A stretch of DNA of 64,000 bases from Clostridiales bacterium (GTDB lineage: Bacteria > Bacillota > Clostridia > Saccharofermentanales > Saccharofermentanaceae), in assembly GCA_017964005.1 (NCBI GenBank), contig JAGCSR010000032.1:1-64000 (forward strand), read 5' to 3'. Below the pieces are notes generated by a model. The model worked only from the letters and a program-made list of their open reading frames with translations, was not told the origin of the DNA and did no database searches. Positions 24,768 through 33,390 of this stretch are shown here, piece after piece. The first letter of the stretch is position 1. Each line of letters opens with the position of its first letter. A program made the translations under genes and the position numbers.

Positions 24768-25592
24768 TCAGGACCCGCAGCTGAAGAAGAGCGACTCGGT
24801 CCCGCTGTCGCCGTTGTCGTCAAAATAGTATGTGAAGGTCAGCCGGCCGTCCTTATATTCCCAGGAGTCTTCTTTGATATGCGCGATACGGGGTTCGGAA
24901 TATATGCGCTCATCAATGACATAACTTCCGTCGGTCTGTTTAATATCGGTCAAACTCTGGCCGCCGTAAACTGCGAGAGGGCGGCTAACAAGATCCTGCA
25001 TAAGGAGAGTAACGAAGTCTTCTCTGATCTCCTGCCTTTGTTCAGATGAGACATTATGGGCGTCCCGAAGTCTCTCGCATTCGTCTTCGCATCTTGAAGC
25101 AGCATTGCTTACGGAGTAGAGAAGATAGACTTCTTCTTCAACCCCGTCACCGTTTGCGTCGCGGAACCAGTACCAGTCCGGGATAACATCTTCTGCCAGC
25201 ATCTGTCCCGTGTAGTTGCGCTGGACGTGTTCATAGGACAGGTCGTTGATCAGGCCGGGACCGAAGAACAAACACCCGATAACGACAGGTACTATCAGAG
25301 GTATAAGTATCACAGGTTTTGTAAGTTTGATATCTTTTGTTTTGCACCTGATGCAGTAAACGATCCAGATTACAAAAGGCGCTGCAAGATTAAACACCCC
25401 TGCGCCGATCTCGATGATCCTGAAGAGGATCGAGTAGGCCAAAGCATCACCGATCCTGTCGATGCCGAAGTGTTCCGTGGAGGATATGTGATATGCCCAA
25501 AGTTCGACCGCGATGATCACGGCTATACTGAATAACTCTGATATCAGACATATCCAAAAGAGAGGAGGCTTTCTTGTTTTATCGATGCTCAT
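24768..25592 (-). CDS. Membrane protein of unknown function
   Basis: A 274-residue protein. The ATG at 25592 follows GAGGAAA; a GTG at 25607 overlapping the preceding stop is an alternative. Three membrane segments cover about residues 14-34, 55-80 and 90-112. They are followed by a soluble region that contains a calcium-loop-like 'DANGDGVEEE' and a second acidic 'DDNGDSGTE' near the end. It is the last gene of a group with a MIF-like tautomerase and a fructosamine kinase. No known family was recognised. Confidence 0.7.
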   Translation of the reverse strand: MSIDKTRKPPLFWICLISELFSIAVIIAVELWAYHISSTEHFGIDRIGDALAYSILFRIIEIGAGVFNLAAPFVIWIVYCIRCKTKDIKLTKPVILIPLIVPVVIGCLFFGPGLINDLSYEHVQRNYTGQMLAEDVIPDWYWFRDANGDGVEEEVYLLYSVSNAASRCEDECERLRDAHNVSSEQRQEIREDFVTLLMQDLVSRPLAVYGGQSLTDIKQTDGSYVIDERIYSEPRIAHIKEDSWEYKDGRLTFTYYFDDNGDSGTESLFFSCGS

Positions 25593-25607
25593 GAATGTTT
25601 TCCTCAC

Positions 25608-26510
25608 TCACCCTGCGTACCGAGTTATGATCCTTACCACAGCGTTCAGATAGTATCCGCCGAAGAGGTTATAGTGGTTCAGGATATGGTAGAGATTATA
25701 TAGATCCACTCTGTCGCGGAAGCCGTCTTCTTCAGGGATCACTTCCCGGTATCCCTTGTAAAATGCCGGCGGCATAGGGCTGAACATATAGGTCATGGCA
25801 AGGTCTGCTTCGGCACAGCCCACGTAGGCTGCCGGGTCGATCAGGACTGCGCGCCCGGTCTTGTCGATAAGGTAATTGCCGCCCCACATGTCACCGTGGA
25901 GGAGTGAAGGGTATTCAGGTTCGTAAAGATACTGATCCAACTTGTCCATAAGCCTTTGTGCCCGCTTAATATGCTCGGGACCGAGATCCCGCATGGCCAT
26001 CCGAAGCTGAGGTTCCATACGGCACTGGCGAAAGAACTCAACCCAGGAGTCGCAGGGCGTATTGATCTGCTTTGACGCGCCTATGAAGTTGTCATGGATG
26101 AACCCGTACTTGCCACCACTGACAAATGATCCGGTATCCGCTTTATGCATAAGCGCAAATTCATTGCCCATCCGAATGAGCGCATCTTTTGTCTCTGCTC
26201 CCTGTTCGATGAATTCCGTTATCAGGAAAGATATTCCACGGGAAGGATCTATCCCTTTGCAATACACTTCCGGAACTGCGATCGCGCCGGTATCCGATAT
26301 AGCATTGATCCCTTCTTCCTCCGCATCGGCGGCAGCGCGGTTCGCGAGATCACTTACCTTAAGGAAGACTTTCCTGCCGCCGGTTAATACCAGTACTCTC
26401 GTGGAGTTGAACCGGGAACCGGACATGTTAAGGTCATCACGGGATAAGACATCCTCACCGAATGTCCCGGTGATGGCATCTTCAAGTGAACTGTATGAAG
26501 GGCAGGACAT
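25608..26510 (-). CDS. Fructosamine/ketosamine-3-kinase family protein
   Basis: A 300-residue kinase-fold protein with a lysine strand ('VFLKV'), catalytic LLHGDMWGGN, the metal-binding DPAAYVG motif followed by EADLAM, and the family's C-terminal 'YNLYHILNHYNLFGG' helix. Fructosamine kinases phosphorylate sugars attached to amines, which destabilises the adduct and repairs glycated proteins or small amines. Its start overlaps the stop of the upstream tautomerase by one base. Bacterial members are often housekeeping repair enzymes, which fits here but is not proven. Confidence 0.9.
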   Translation of the reverse strand: MSCPSYSSLEDAITGTFGEDVLSRDDLNMSGSRFNSTRVLVLTGGRKVFLKVSDLANRAAADAEEEGINAISDTGAIAVPEVYCKGIDPSRGISFLITEFIEQGAETKDALIRMGNEFALMHKADTGSFVSGGKYGFIHDNFIGASKQINTPCDSWVEFFRQCRMEPQLRMAMRDLGPEHIKRAQRLMDKLDQYLYEPEYPSLLHGDMWGGNYLIDKTGRAVLIDPAAYVGCAEADLAMTYMFSPMPPAFYKGYREVIPEEDGFRDRVDLYNLYHILNHYNLFGGYYLNAVVRIITRYAG

Positions 26511-26854
26511 CAGAAGTTGGATCCGTTCCAGCCCCAGTCAGGTGTTGCGGAATACTTGATGTACATATGGTCCGGCGCTATGCCCAGGACTTCGCCGAAT
26601 ATCTTTGTGATCTCTTCGGTCATCCGCTCGAAAGCATCGCGGTTCGGACCGCCGAAGATCCTGACTTCAACATATGCGACGGGCTCGGTATTGTCGCCTC
26701 TGAAGTAGAGGTGGTACCCGTCTTCGAATCCTGTCATCAGCCAGTTCTCGCTCTTGCCGGGGATCAGGGATATTGCCTGTCCCAGTCTCTTCTTAAGTTC
26801 GATCTCCTGATCTTCTGTTATCTTAATGCTTATCTTTGAATCGATAAAAGGCAT
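26510..26854 (-). CDS. MIF-family tautomerase-like protein
   Basis: The ATG at 26854 follows AAGGAAGG at eight bases and makes proline the second residue, as required for the catalytic Pro1 of the tautomerase superfamily (MPFIDS). The 114-residue length, a central 'AYVEVRIFGG' strand and the final 'YIKYSATPDWGWNGSNF' fit the MIF group. These proteins catalyse keto-enol tautomerisation in vitro; bacterial roles are mostly unclear. It is translationally linked to the fructosamine kinase gene. Confidence 0.82.
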   Translation of the reverse strand: MPFIDSKISIKITEDQEIELKKRLGQAISLIPGKSENWLMTGFEDGYHLYFRGDNTEPVAYVEVRIFGGPNRDAFERMTEEITKIFGEVLGIAPDHMYIKYSATPDWGWNGSNF

Positions 26855-26951
26855 GTTGCGCACCTTCCTTTTTTGTTTGTTGTATAAGCAATTCTATCAC
26901 ACACGGCGCCGGGATTGTTTATGTTATAATCTATATGCCGGGGGGATAAAT

Positions 26952-27518
26952 ATGAACGATCACTATCAGGACTATCTTAAAAAATCCGTATCTGCCGCCG
27001 ATCTTGTTTTCGATGAGATCAAAGATGCCGATAAAGCATTGGTCAAGAGAGTAAGAGAGAAGCACATCAAGGACAATACTGTCTATCTGCTGCTCCTTAT
27101 TGTCGGCTTTTCGGCATGCACATGGTATTTCTTTGCTTTCCTGATGACTCCTTCGGAAAGCCTTGTCTATCAGATCGTATCCCTGACTTTGCTGGGCGCA
27201 GGATCCCTTTCCACAGGCAATCTCATATACGGGATATTGGCAGGCATTAAGGGTATCCGCAAAGGTGTTGTGCTGACGGCTTCGAGAGTCCAGGAAGTAA
27301 AGGATGAGAGAAATAAAACTTATCAGTATGTTTTCGATATATATATGGAAGACCGGGATGAGACACTGATGAGTTATTCTGTCGGCAAGGAAGTGTTCGC
27401 CCAGGCTGAACCCGGTGACGGTGTCATCATCGTCAAGGCAGGCCGCAAGATCAAGGTCATGGAAGATCCTGACCGCAAAGGCGTGATGGATGTAAGCAAT
27501 ATCAAGTCAGGTGTATAA
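26952..27518 (+). CDS. Two-helix membrane protein of unknown function
   Basis: The ATG at 26952 follows a G6 ribosome binding site; upstream frame is non-coding in appearance. The 188-residue protein has an amphipathic N-terminus, two membrane helices at about residues 46-65 and 75-100, and a soluble domain of about 80 residues with a beta pattern ending 'GDGVIIVKAGRKIKVME'. It is followed 22 bases later by two zinc-ribbon genes in the same direction, so the three likely form one unit of unknown purpose. Confidence 0.7.
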   Translation: MNDHYQDYLKKSVSAADLVFDEIKDADKALVKRVREKHIKDNTVYLLLLIVGFSACTWYFFAFLMTPSESLVYQIVSLTLLGAGSLSTGNLIYGILAGIKGIRKGVVLTASRVQEVKDERNKTYQYVFDIYMEDRDETLMSYSVGKEVFAQAEPGDGVIIVKAGRKIKVMEDPDRKGVMDVSNIKSGV

Positions 27519-27539
27519 CAGGCAAACGATGGGGGACCT

Positions 27540-28388
27540 ATGAGAGAGTTAGTAAGTTATTCGTGTACATCATGCGGCGGCGCGCTGATCGTAGAGAGGG
27601 ACCATAAGGTATTTGAGTGCCCGTTCTGCGGCGCGGCTTTCGATCTTGTATCTTTGCATCGTAAAGAACTGATAGAAGATGCCAAGACCAATATGATGAA
27701 TATGGAATTTAAGGCGGCAAAGGAGAAGTTCGAGTCGATCCTGTCTTCAGATCCCCGTGATCTTGAGGCACTGAGAGATATAGTCCTTTGTGACGGGAAA
27801 CTCAGATCCATCGAGTCGGTCAGGAAGATCGAACATATGCAGAATTGTGAGCTTACGGCCATGAAGAACTCCTGTGAAGATGCTAAGTTAAGGGCTGCCG
27901 AGGAAGATAATCCGTATTTCGATAAACTGTCCCGGCTCATAGATCTTGCAGGGCAGTATTTCGAGTCCAGCAAGGAAAAGGCCATGATATCTTATGAGTC
28001 AACCACCGGTATGAAGACTGACACTTCTGAAAGTCAGGCGGTATTGATCAGTATGTTTATCCTGATACTGCACGCCATATTCGGCACTTTATTTGTGGCG
28101 TATACAGTCGGGATTACAGCCGGCCTGTTTAATTTTCTGTTCTCGATCATTCTGGTTATTGCCGTTCGACTTTTCGAAAAGCACATAATCAAACGCCTGC
28201 GTGATAATAAGATTCATGATGTCGTTTCACGCCTCCACATGAAGGAAGACGACATAGACATCGAAAGGGCAAAGATGACGGAAGAATATAAAAACCTTTG
28301 CGAAGAGCTCGAAGCATTGGAGCCTGCTGCAGGGGACATTCCGATCCCTGTCTTTAAGCCGATGACAGCAGCAGGGGAGGAGGCGTGA
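27540..28388 (+). CDS. Zinc-ribbon protein with helical repeat and membrane segments
   Basis: A 282-residue protein. The N-terminus carries two Cys pairs, C-x2-C at about residues 9-12 and 28-31, forming a zinc ribbon. A TPR-like helical region follows ('AKEKFESILSSDPRDLEALR'). Two hydrophobic segments around residues 160-205 and a coiled C-terminal tail complete it. No family beyond zinc ribbon was recognised. It is a paralogue of the next gene over the first ~100 residues. Confidence 0.75.
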   Translation: MRELVSYSCTSCGGALIVERDHKVFECPFCGAAFDLVSLHRKELIEDAKTNMMNMEFKAAKEKFESILSSDPRDLEALRDIVLCDGKLRSIESVRKIEHMQNCELTAMKNSCEDAKLRAAEEDNPYFDKLSRLIDLAGQYFESSKEKAMISYESTTGMKTDTSESQAVLISMFILILHAIFGTLFVAYTVGITAGLFNFLFSIILVIAVRLFEKHIIKRLRDNKIHDVVSRLHMKEDDIDIERAKMTEEYKNLCEELEALEPAAGDIPIPVFKPMTAAGEEA

Positions 28389-28389
28389 C

Positions 28390-29049
28390 ATGGAAGATCA
28401 GATGAGGATAATCTGTGCCAAGTGCGGGGCGGCATTGGTCCCCGACGGGGAAAATAAGATCTACCGGTGCAATTACTGCGGTGTTGCGTACGGCAGTTCC
28501 GTGCTCTTCGATGAGAAGGCTGTAAATAAGGCGCGAAAGTCCCTGGAAGATGGTGAGTTCATCGAAGCGGATGTCAGATACACATGTGTGCTCATGAGGA
28601 ACCCTCAGGATCCCGAGGCACTCCGCGGCAGGATCCTCTGCGCGGGGAAATGGAAGAACTTTGAAGGGATCGAAGCTTCGGCCGGTTTTTCTTCCGTACG
28701 GCTTAAGAATATCCGTGAGCGTATTGAAGACGCTATATATAAAGCAGATGAAGACGATAAGGATTATTTCCGGAAGATACAGAAGTTTATCGACTGGCTT
28801 GAGAAAGTGTGTGAAGATGAAACCAGGTTAAAGCCTGTTGTGGAGAAGTTCAAGGAATTCGTGAACCGTAGAGGATATATTCCGGGAGTGGATGCCTATT
28901 CTCCGGCAGCTGTCGATCATACGAGATCCGGGCTGGAGGAAGATATTAAAAATCTCCAGTTGCAAAGAGATGCCGACAAAGAAGAGATGAACGCCGCGTG
29001 CCGCGAGATCCTGAATGAGGAGTCTCTGAGGGGGTATCAGGCTTTATAA
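28390..29049 (+). CDS. Zinc-ribbon protein, soluble paralogue of the upstream gene
   Basis: A 219-residue protein that begins one base after the previous stop. It has the same N-terminal layout: C-x2-C, about 15 residues, C-x2-C, then 'ARKSLEDGEFIEADVRYTC' followed by 'NPQDPEALRGRIL'. It lacks the membrane segments and ends in a coiled helix. The tandem arrangement suggests duplication and then divergence into a membrane-bound and a soluble form. Its 3' end overlaps the convergent acetyltransferase gene by six bases. Confidence 0.75.
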   Translation: MEDQMRIICAKCGAALVPDGENKIYRCNYCGVAYGSSVLFDEKAVNKARKSLEDGEFIEADVRYTCVLMRNPQDPEALRGRILCAGKWKNFEGIEASAGFSSVRLKNIRERIEDAIYKADEDDKDYFRKIQKFIDWLEKVCEDETRLKPVVEKFKEFVNRRGYIPGVDAYSPAAVDHTRSGLEEDIKNLQLQRDADKEEMNAACREILNEESLRGYQAL

Positions 29050-29493
29050 GTTATACTGCATGAAGTTGCCGTTCTTGCGAAAACCGTAATCCGTGTATAG
29101 CAGAACGCCCATATCGGATGCCGTGATCTGTACGCACCCGCAGCCGTATTCCCGGGCATCGTTAACCACAAGATCCAAAAGCTTCTTTGCGATCCCCTGA
29201 CGTCTGTGATCCTTGTCGGTAAACATGCTGGACAGAAGTCCGATGCGTCCCGAAGGGCAGGAGAAATAAGGAGGCTTCTCAACGAAAGACATCCCGCTGG
29301 TTCCGATGATCTTACCCGAGTCTTCCGCGATCCAGGATACGAACGTTCCGTCCTTCATGTGCCGGTCGTAGTAGTCTCTTAACGCAGGGCGAAGATCTAT
29401 ATCCTCAGTGGCCCCTTCTTCTCTCAACTGGCCGATCCTTATATCAATGAATGTATCAAGGTCTGATTCAGTTAATCTTCTTATGTTGATCAT
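29044..29493 (-). CDS. GNAT-family N-acetyltransferase
   Basis: A 149-residue protein starting at 29493 after GAGGAGG. The GNAT fold is visible as an N-terminal 'INIRRLTESDL', the central 'GIIGTSG' strand, a catalytic-loop strand 'GLLSSMFTDKDHR', and the acetyl-CoA-binding R-R-Q-G-I-A motif. Members transfer acetyl groups to amines; the substrate is unknown. The gene is convergent with the zinc-ribbon unit and overlaps its last codons. Confidence 0.88.
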   Translation of the reverse strand: MINIRRLTESDLDTFIDIRIGQLREEGATEDIDLRPALRDYYDRHMKDGTFVSWIAEDSGKIIGTSGMSFVEKPPYFSCPSGRIGLLSSMFTDKDHRRQGIAKKLLDLVVNDAREYGCGCVQITASDMGVLLYTDYGFRKNGNFMQYNL

Positions 29494-29654
29494 TGTCTGT
29501 ACCTCCTCTAATATGATACTCCAAATACCGGTAATACGAACAGTACAACGGCATATAAAGATCGTTATATTAATCCAAAGATTATTGTATAACGGCATTT
29601 GCAGTTGATATACCATCTAAGTTATGAAATCGATGGGGGGAGACGGAGCAGGGT

Positions 29655-31271
29655 ATGGATATCTTATTTGCTCAAGGTTCGCGAAAAGAAACAGTCGAGC
29701 TTAAGAAAGAGACAGTTAAGGACTTGGGCCTTGCCGGCGTTATCGACGACATCTCAAGGGACGATAAAGAGAAGAAGATCGTAACCGATATCCTGACCAA
29801 AGTTCCGCAGGATCTGAATGATATAAAGTTCCGTCAGGAGATAATGAAGGATTTTCTTGATAATGATGCTCTCGTGCAGGACTTCACCGAGGCCTCCTGG
29901 GCCATAAAGACGCTTAAGGATTATGAATCCACCAGACGCAAGGCTCTCGGCAATGACAGTTCGCTCTTTTCGCTTCTGGAATATCTGAGGGAGCTTACCG
30001 TATATGTGGAAGTTCTTGAATCGACGATTGATATCCTCGAGAAGAATGAGATCACATCTTCCGGACTTAAGGCGCTTCTTGCGCAGGCCAAGGCGATCGT
30101 TGACGGTAAGGAATTCGATGAACTGAAGGATGACATTAAGCTGATGTACGATGATCTGTCAGATGTCCGGGGCGTTGTCGTCGGCATCAATCTGACGCCG
30201 GATCTTAATATCGAGAATATCGCGTCGGTGGACTTCGTTCCCCAGAGGTTACAGCCCAGATACAAAGTTACGGATATCATGATCTCCGTAAGCAACATTA
30301 TCTACGGTGCCAATCCCGACAACACTGTGGGCAGGGCGAATTCCACCGAGTCGAAGCTTCGAAGCGCCCATTGGAGGTCCGTCGATCCCCAGCTTGCGAC
30401 ATTGACCCCTCTGATCGAGAAACACCTTAAGTGGCACATCATAAAGATAAGAAGGACATTGTCAAAGTATATAAAGCTGGACAGCAGGCAGATGACCGAG
30501 ATGTACGAGGGCCTCACGTTCTATCTTGTCATGGCAAGGTTTGCCCGCAAGCTTAAGGAGGCGGATATGACTGTATGTATGCCGGATCTTGCATCAGATG
30601 ATTCCGTCAGATCCTTTGATATTAAGGGCTTATACAATATCAGGCTCTTTTTTGCCGGAGAGAAGGATATCGTGACCAATGATCTGTCTTTTGCACCGGA
30701 CGAGAATATCTACATACTGACCGGACCCAACCGCGGCGGCAAGACCATACTTGAACAGGCGGTGGGGATCATATCGGTAATGGCTTCGGCCGGGTTATTT
30801 GTTACCGCGTCCTCCTGTTCGGGAAGGCCCTTCGGCAATATCCTCACTCACTTCCCGATCGACGAGAACCTGACCATCAATTACGGGCGTTTGGGAGAAG
30901 AGGCCGTAAGGATCAAAGAGATAGTGGGGGAGACGGATGAGCGTACTCTCATATTGTTCAATGAGACATATTCGACTACATCTGCCGCAGACGGACTGTA
31001 CCTGTCCTGCGATCTTCTCCGGATACTAAAGGAGATCGGGTCCGCTGTCATCTTCAACACTCATATCCACGAAGTGGCAAGATCCATCGACGAGATGAAT
31101 GAGTGGCCGGGAGACAGCAATGTGGTAAGTCTTGTAATGGAGATAAAGGATAACGTAAACACATTCCATGTCAAAAGGAGTCCTCCGGAATCCAGATCCT
31201 ATGCCAGGAACATTGCCGAGAAATACGGCATCACTTACGAGCAGATGCAAAAGGGGCGAAAAGCGGAGTAA
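29655..31271 (+). CDS. MutS-family ATPase (lacking mismatch-recognition domain)
   Basis: A 538-residue protein containing the helical core and ATPase region of MutS relatives. Walker A is GPNRGGKT at about residues 356-363, the Walker B region reads 'LILFNETYSTTS' (the usual aspartate replaced by asparagine, the catalytic glutamate kept), and 'FNTHIHEVA' provides the H-loop. The mismatch-binding N-terminal domain of MutS1 is absent and no Smr nuclease domain follows, so it is neither MutS1 nor MutS2. Similar proteins occur in Firmicutes without an assigned role. A G-rich RBS precedes the start. Confidence 0.85.
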   Translation: MDILFAQGSRKETVELKKETVKDLGLAGVIDDISRDDKEKKIVTDILTKVPQDLNDIKFRQEIMKDFLDNDALVQDFTEASWAIKTLKDYESTRRKALGNDSSLFSLLEYLRELTVYVEVLESTIDILEKNEITSSGLKALLAQAKAIVDGKEFDELKDDIKLMYDDLSDVRGVVVGINLTPDLNIENIASVDFVPQRLQPRYKVTDIMISVSNIIYGANPDNTVGRANSTESKLRSAHWRSVDPQLATLTPLIEKHLKWHIIKIRRTLSKYIKLDSRQMTEMYEGLTFYLVMARFARKLKEADMTVCMPDLASDDSVRSFDIKGLYNIRLFFAGEKDIVTNDLSFAPDENIYILTGPNRGGKTILEQAVGIISVMASAGLFVTASSCSGRPFGNILTHFPIDENLTINYGRLGEEAVRIKEIVGETDERTLILFNETYSTTSAADGLYLSCDLLRILKEIGSAVIFNTHIHEVARSIDEMNEWPGDSNVVSLVMEIKDNVNTFHVKRSPPESRSYARNIAEKYGITYEQMQKGRKAE

Positions 31272-31346
31272 GAGACTGCATAATCCCTTCGATCTGTAGT
31301 AAAATCAAGAGGTATTGATAACACTACGATCCGGGGAGGAATAAAC

Positions 31347-31742
31347 ATGGCTGATGATCTTAATATCGATATCTCTTCGATCTTCGGGGACACCATCGAC
31401 ACTATCTCTGATTTTCTGACGGGTGACAGCAAGAAGAATACCAAGAAAACCGCTGCCGCCAAGAAGACATCCACCGCTAAGAAGACAACTACTGCCAAGA
31501 AGACTTCTACGGCTAAGAAGACGACAACAACCAAGAAGACTTCCACTGCAAAGAAATCCACGACGACCAAGAAGACCACATCTTCTAAGAGTAAGAAGAT
31601 CATCTTCGAGATCGGCGGCAGGCAGATCGACATGAAGACCATCGAGAAGAAGGCCGCAAAACTTTCGGGCGATGTCTATGTCGTTGCCAATGAACGTAAG
31701 ATCTACGACAGCGAAGGCAATTCCATTAACCTGTTCGGGTGA
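31347..31742 (+). CDS. DUF6465-family protein with Lys/Thr-rich hexapeptide repeats
   Basis: A 131-residue protein with three parts: an acidic N-terminus (about 30 residues), seven near-identical six-residue repeats of KKTSTA/KKTTTA type (18-bp DNA repeats) at about residues 35-77, and a C-terminal domain 'KIIFEIGGRQIDMKTIEKKA' to 'NSINLF' that I recognise as DUF6465. The repeats resemble the tails of histone-H1-like nucleoid proteins, so nucleic-acid or polyanion contact is possible. The start has GGGGAGG. Confidence 0.82.
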   Translation: MADDLNIDISSIFGDTIDTISDFLTGDSKKNTKKTAAAKKTSTAKKTTTAKKTSTAKKTTTTKKTSTAKKSTTTKKTTSSKSKKIIFEIGGRQIDMKTIEKKAAKLSGDVYVVANERKIYDSEGNSINLFG

Positions 31743-31844
31743 TCAGCATAATAAAGTGTTTTAAGATACGCGATTTGCATTTATAATGTAAGTTGTGAAT
31801 AAAGCCGTGTCCGCGCGGCGAAAAGTTATAAAGGAGAGACAATT

Positions 31845-32465
31845 ATGGAAATCAAGAAAGTAACTGATCCGTCATTTAAGAAGTACGGTAAGATCATCGA
31901 AGGTATCGATTTTTCCGAGATCCTTGCTGCCCTCGAAGCACTTCCCATGCCCGCAGAAGGCGTTGAGTACTTCCCCGGTGTAGAAGCACTCGAGAGCACA
32001 CCCGCAACCAAGATCATTTCCGAGAGCCTGTACGGCGGAATGCCCATCCAGATCGGTATGTGCAACGGACATAACAAAGCTCTGAACGCTGTTGAGTATC
32101 ACAGGGATTCCGAGATCAATGTTGCGCTCTACGACATGGTACTTCTTATCGGAGAATTAAGGGACGTTACCGAAGATTTCACTTACGATACATCCAAGAT
32201 CGAGGCTTTCCTCGTTCCCGCAGGTGTTGCAGTCGAGATGTATGCTACGACTCTTCACTATGCACCCTGCCATGTTGAGGATAAGGGCTTCAAGGCAGTT
32301 GTCGTACTTCCCAAGGGAACAAACTACGACCTGACATTCAAGCCTGAATCCACCAAGGAAGACAAGCTCTTAACGGCAGTCAACAAGTGGCTCATCGCCC
32401 ACGAAGACGCAAAGATCGACGGCGCTTTCAACGGTCTCGTCGGAGAGAATATCACTATAGATTGA
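31845..32465 (+). CDS. DUF4867-family (cupin-like) protein
   Basis: A 206-residue soluble protein. The histidine-rich central part ('CNGHNKALNAVEYHRDSE') and 'TLHYAPCHV' look like metal-binding strands of a cupin-type barrel, matching the DUF4867 family, which has been linked by neighbourhood to sugar metabolism in other bacteria. Here it stands alone between a DUF6465 gene and a strong terminator. A -10 box TATAAT lies at 31782-31787. Confidence 0.8.
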   Translation: MEIKKVTDPSFKKYGKIIEGIDFSEILAALEALPMPAEGVEYFPGVEALESTPATKIISESLYGGMPIQIGMCNGHNKALNAVEYHRDSEINVALYDMVLLIGELRDVTEDFTYDTSKIEAFLVPAGVAVEMYATTLHYAPCHVEDKGFKAVVVLPKGTNYDLTFKPESTKEDKLLTAVNKWLIAHEDAKIDGAFNGLVGENITID

Positions 32466-32477
32466 TCTGATAATTAA

Positions 32478-32508
32478 CGGGCGGCCGGAGGGACCGCCCG
32501 TTTTTTTT
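32478..32508 (+). terminator. Terminator of the DUF4867 gene
   Basis: A 7-bp stem CGGGCGG/CCGCCCG (32478-32484, 32494-32500) is followed by eight T residues. Confidence 0.9.
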
Positions 32509-32540
32509 ATACTTGAATTGAGGAACTGTACTTTTCGATA

Positions 32541-33212
32541 ATGGATATTAAGAAGAGATTGACACCGGCTCTGTCCACCGCCTTGTTCATGTTGTGCGCG
32601 ATCGCATGTCAGGTTGTGGCTATTAAGGTGTTCCCGTATATTACCGGACAGCCTCTTGTGCAGGACAATGCATATATCCTTACCAGGATCATGGAAGGAT
32701 ATATGTTGGTGCTCGGGATAGTCTTCCCGATATTTACTCAGTTTAAGCTCAATTGGAAATGTTTTAAGCCGTCCCGCGAAGGCCTTAAGAAAGACCTGAC
32801 CATAAGCGGGATAATGACAGTTGTCATACTGGTGCTGATGGTCATCATCAGGCTTATTCAGAATCACTTCTATCCCGAGATCGCCGCAAGACCCTGGTTC
32901 GGTCTGTATCTCGGTTTGTACATGCGCTGGTTATATCCTGTCACCGCTGTTCTGCAGGAATTCTTCATCAAGGGTGTAGTCGAAGATAATATAACGGCTT
33001 CCTGTCATAAGTACCATATGCATTTCTCTGTGTGGATGACGGCGCTGTTCTTCTTCGTCCTTCATATGGGATACGAACTTCCCATGATGTTCGGTGCCGC
33101 TGTCATGTGTGCCGTAACAGGATATATCTATGAGAAGACCAAGTCTGTATGGGGCAGCATACTGCTTCATATCGTGATCGGTTTTGTCCCGAAGATGATA
33201 GGGATAATCTGA
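32541..33212 (+). CDS. CPBP-like intramembrane protease family protein
   Basis: A 223-residue polytopic membrane protein with six to seven helices. The second half carries 'LQEFFIKGVVEDN' (in place of the EExxxR motif, with Q-E and K), 'FFFVLHMGYE' with the conserved histidine, and a last 'GSILLHIVIGF' helix, a CPBP-type pattern. The substituted first glutamate makes protease activity uncertain. The ribosome binding site is weak. The gene is convergent with the iron-transport operon. Confidence 0.7.
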   Translation: MDIKKRLTPALSTALFMLCAIACQVVAIKVFPYITGQPLVQDNAYILTRIMEGYMLVLGIVFPIFTQFKLNWKCFKPSREGLKKDLTISGIMTVVILVLMVIIRLIQNHFYPEIAARPWFGLYLGLYMRWLYPVTAVLQEFFIKGVVEDNITASCHKYHMHFSVWMTALFFFVLHMGYELPMMFGAAVMCAVTGYIYEKTKSVWGSILLHIVIGFVPKMIGII

Positions 33213-33219
33213 TCTTCTG

Positions 33220-33390
33220 TCATTCAGCTGACGCTGATCTTCTGCAGTCTCCCGCATCTTTGTTCTTCATGCATTCCGCGCAGTTGCCGCTGCAGCAGGA
33301 AGAAGTCTTTTTGCGTCTCAGTGCAAGGAAGACTGCGCCTGCCAGGATCAGGACTATGACTATGATCAGGATGATGTCTATAGGGTTCAC
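33220..33390 (-). CDS. FeoB-associated Cys-rich membrane protein
   Basis: A 56-residue protein starting at GTG 33390, with AGGAGG six bases upstream; start and FeoB stop overlap as GTGA. It has one N-terminal membrane helix followed by a basic patch and a short tail with the CCSGNCAEC cluster plus another cysteine. This is the layout of the small Cys-rich partner often encoded after feoB in Firmicutes. It probably assists ferrous iron transport at the membrane; its exact job is not established. Confidence 0.88.
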   Translation of the reverse strand: MNPIDIILIIVIVLILAGAVFLALRRKKTSSCCSGNCAECMKNKDAGDCRRSASAE

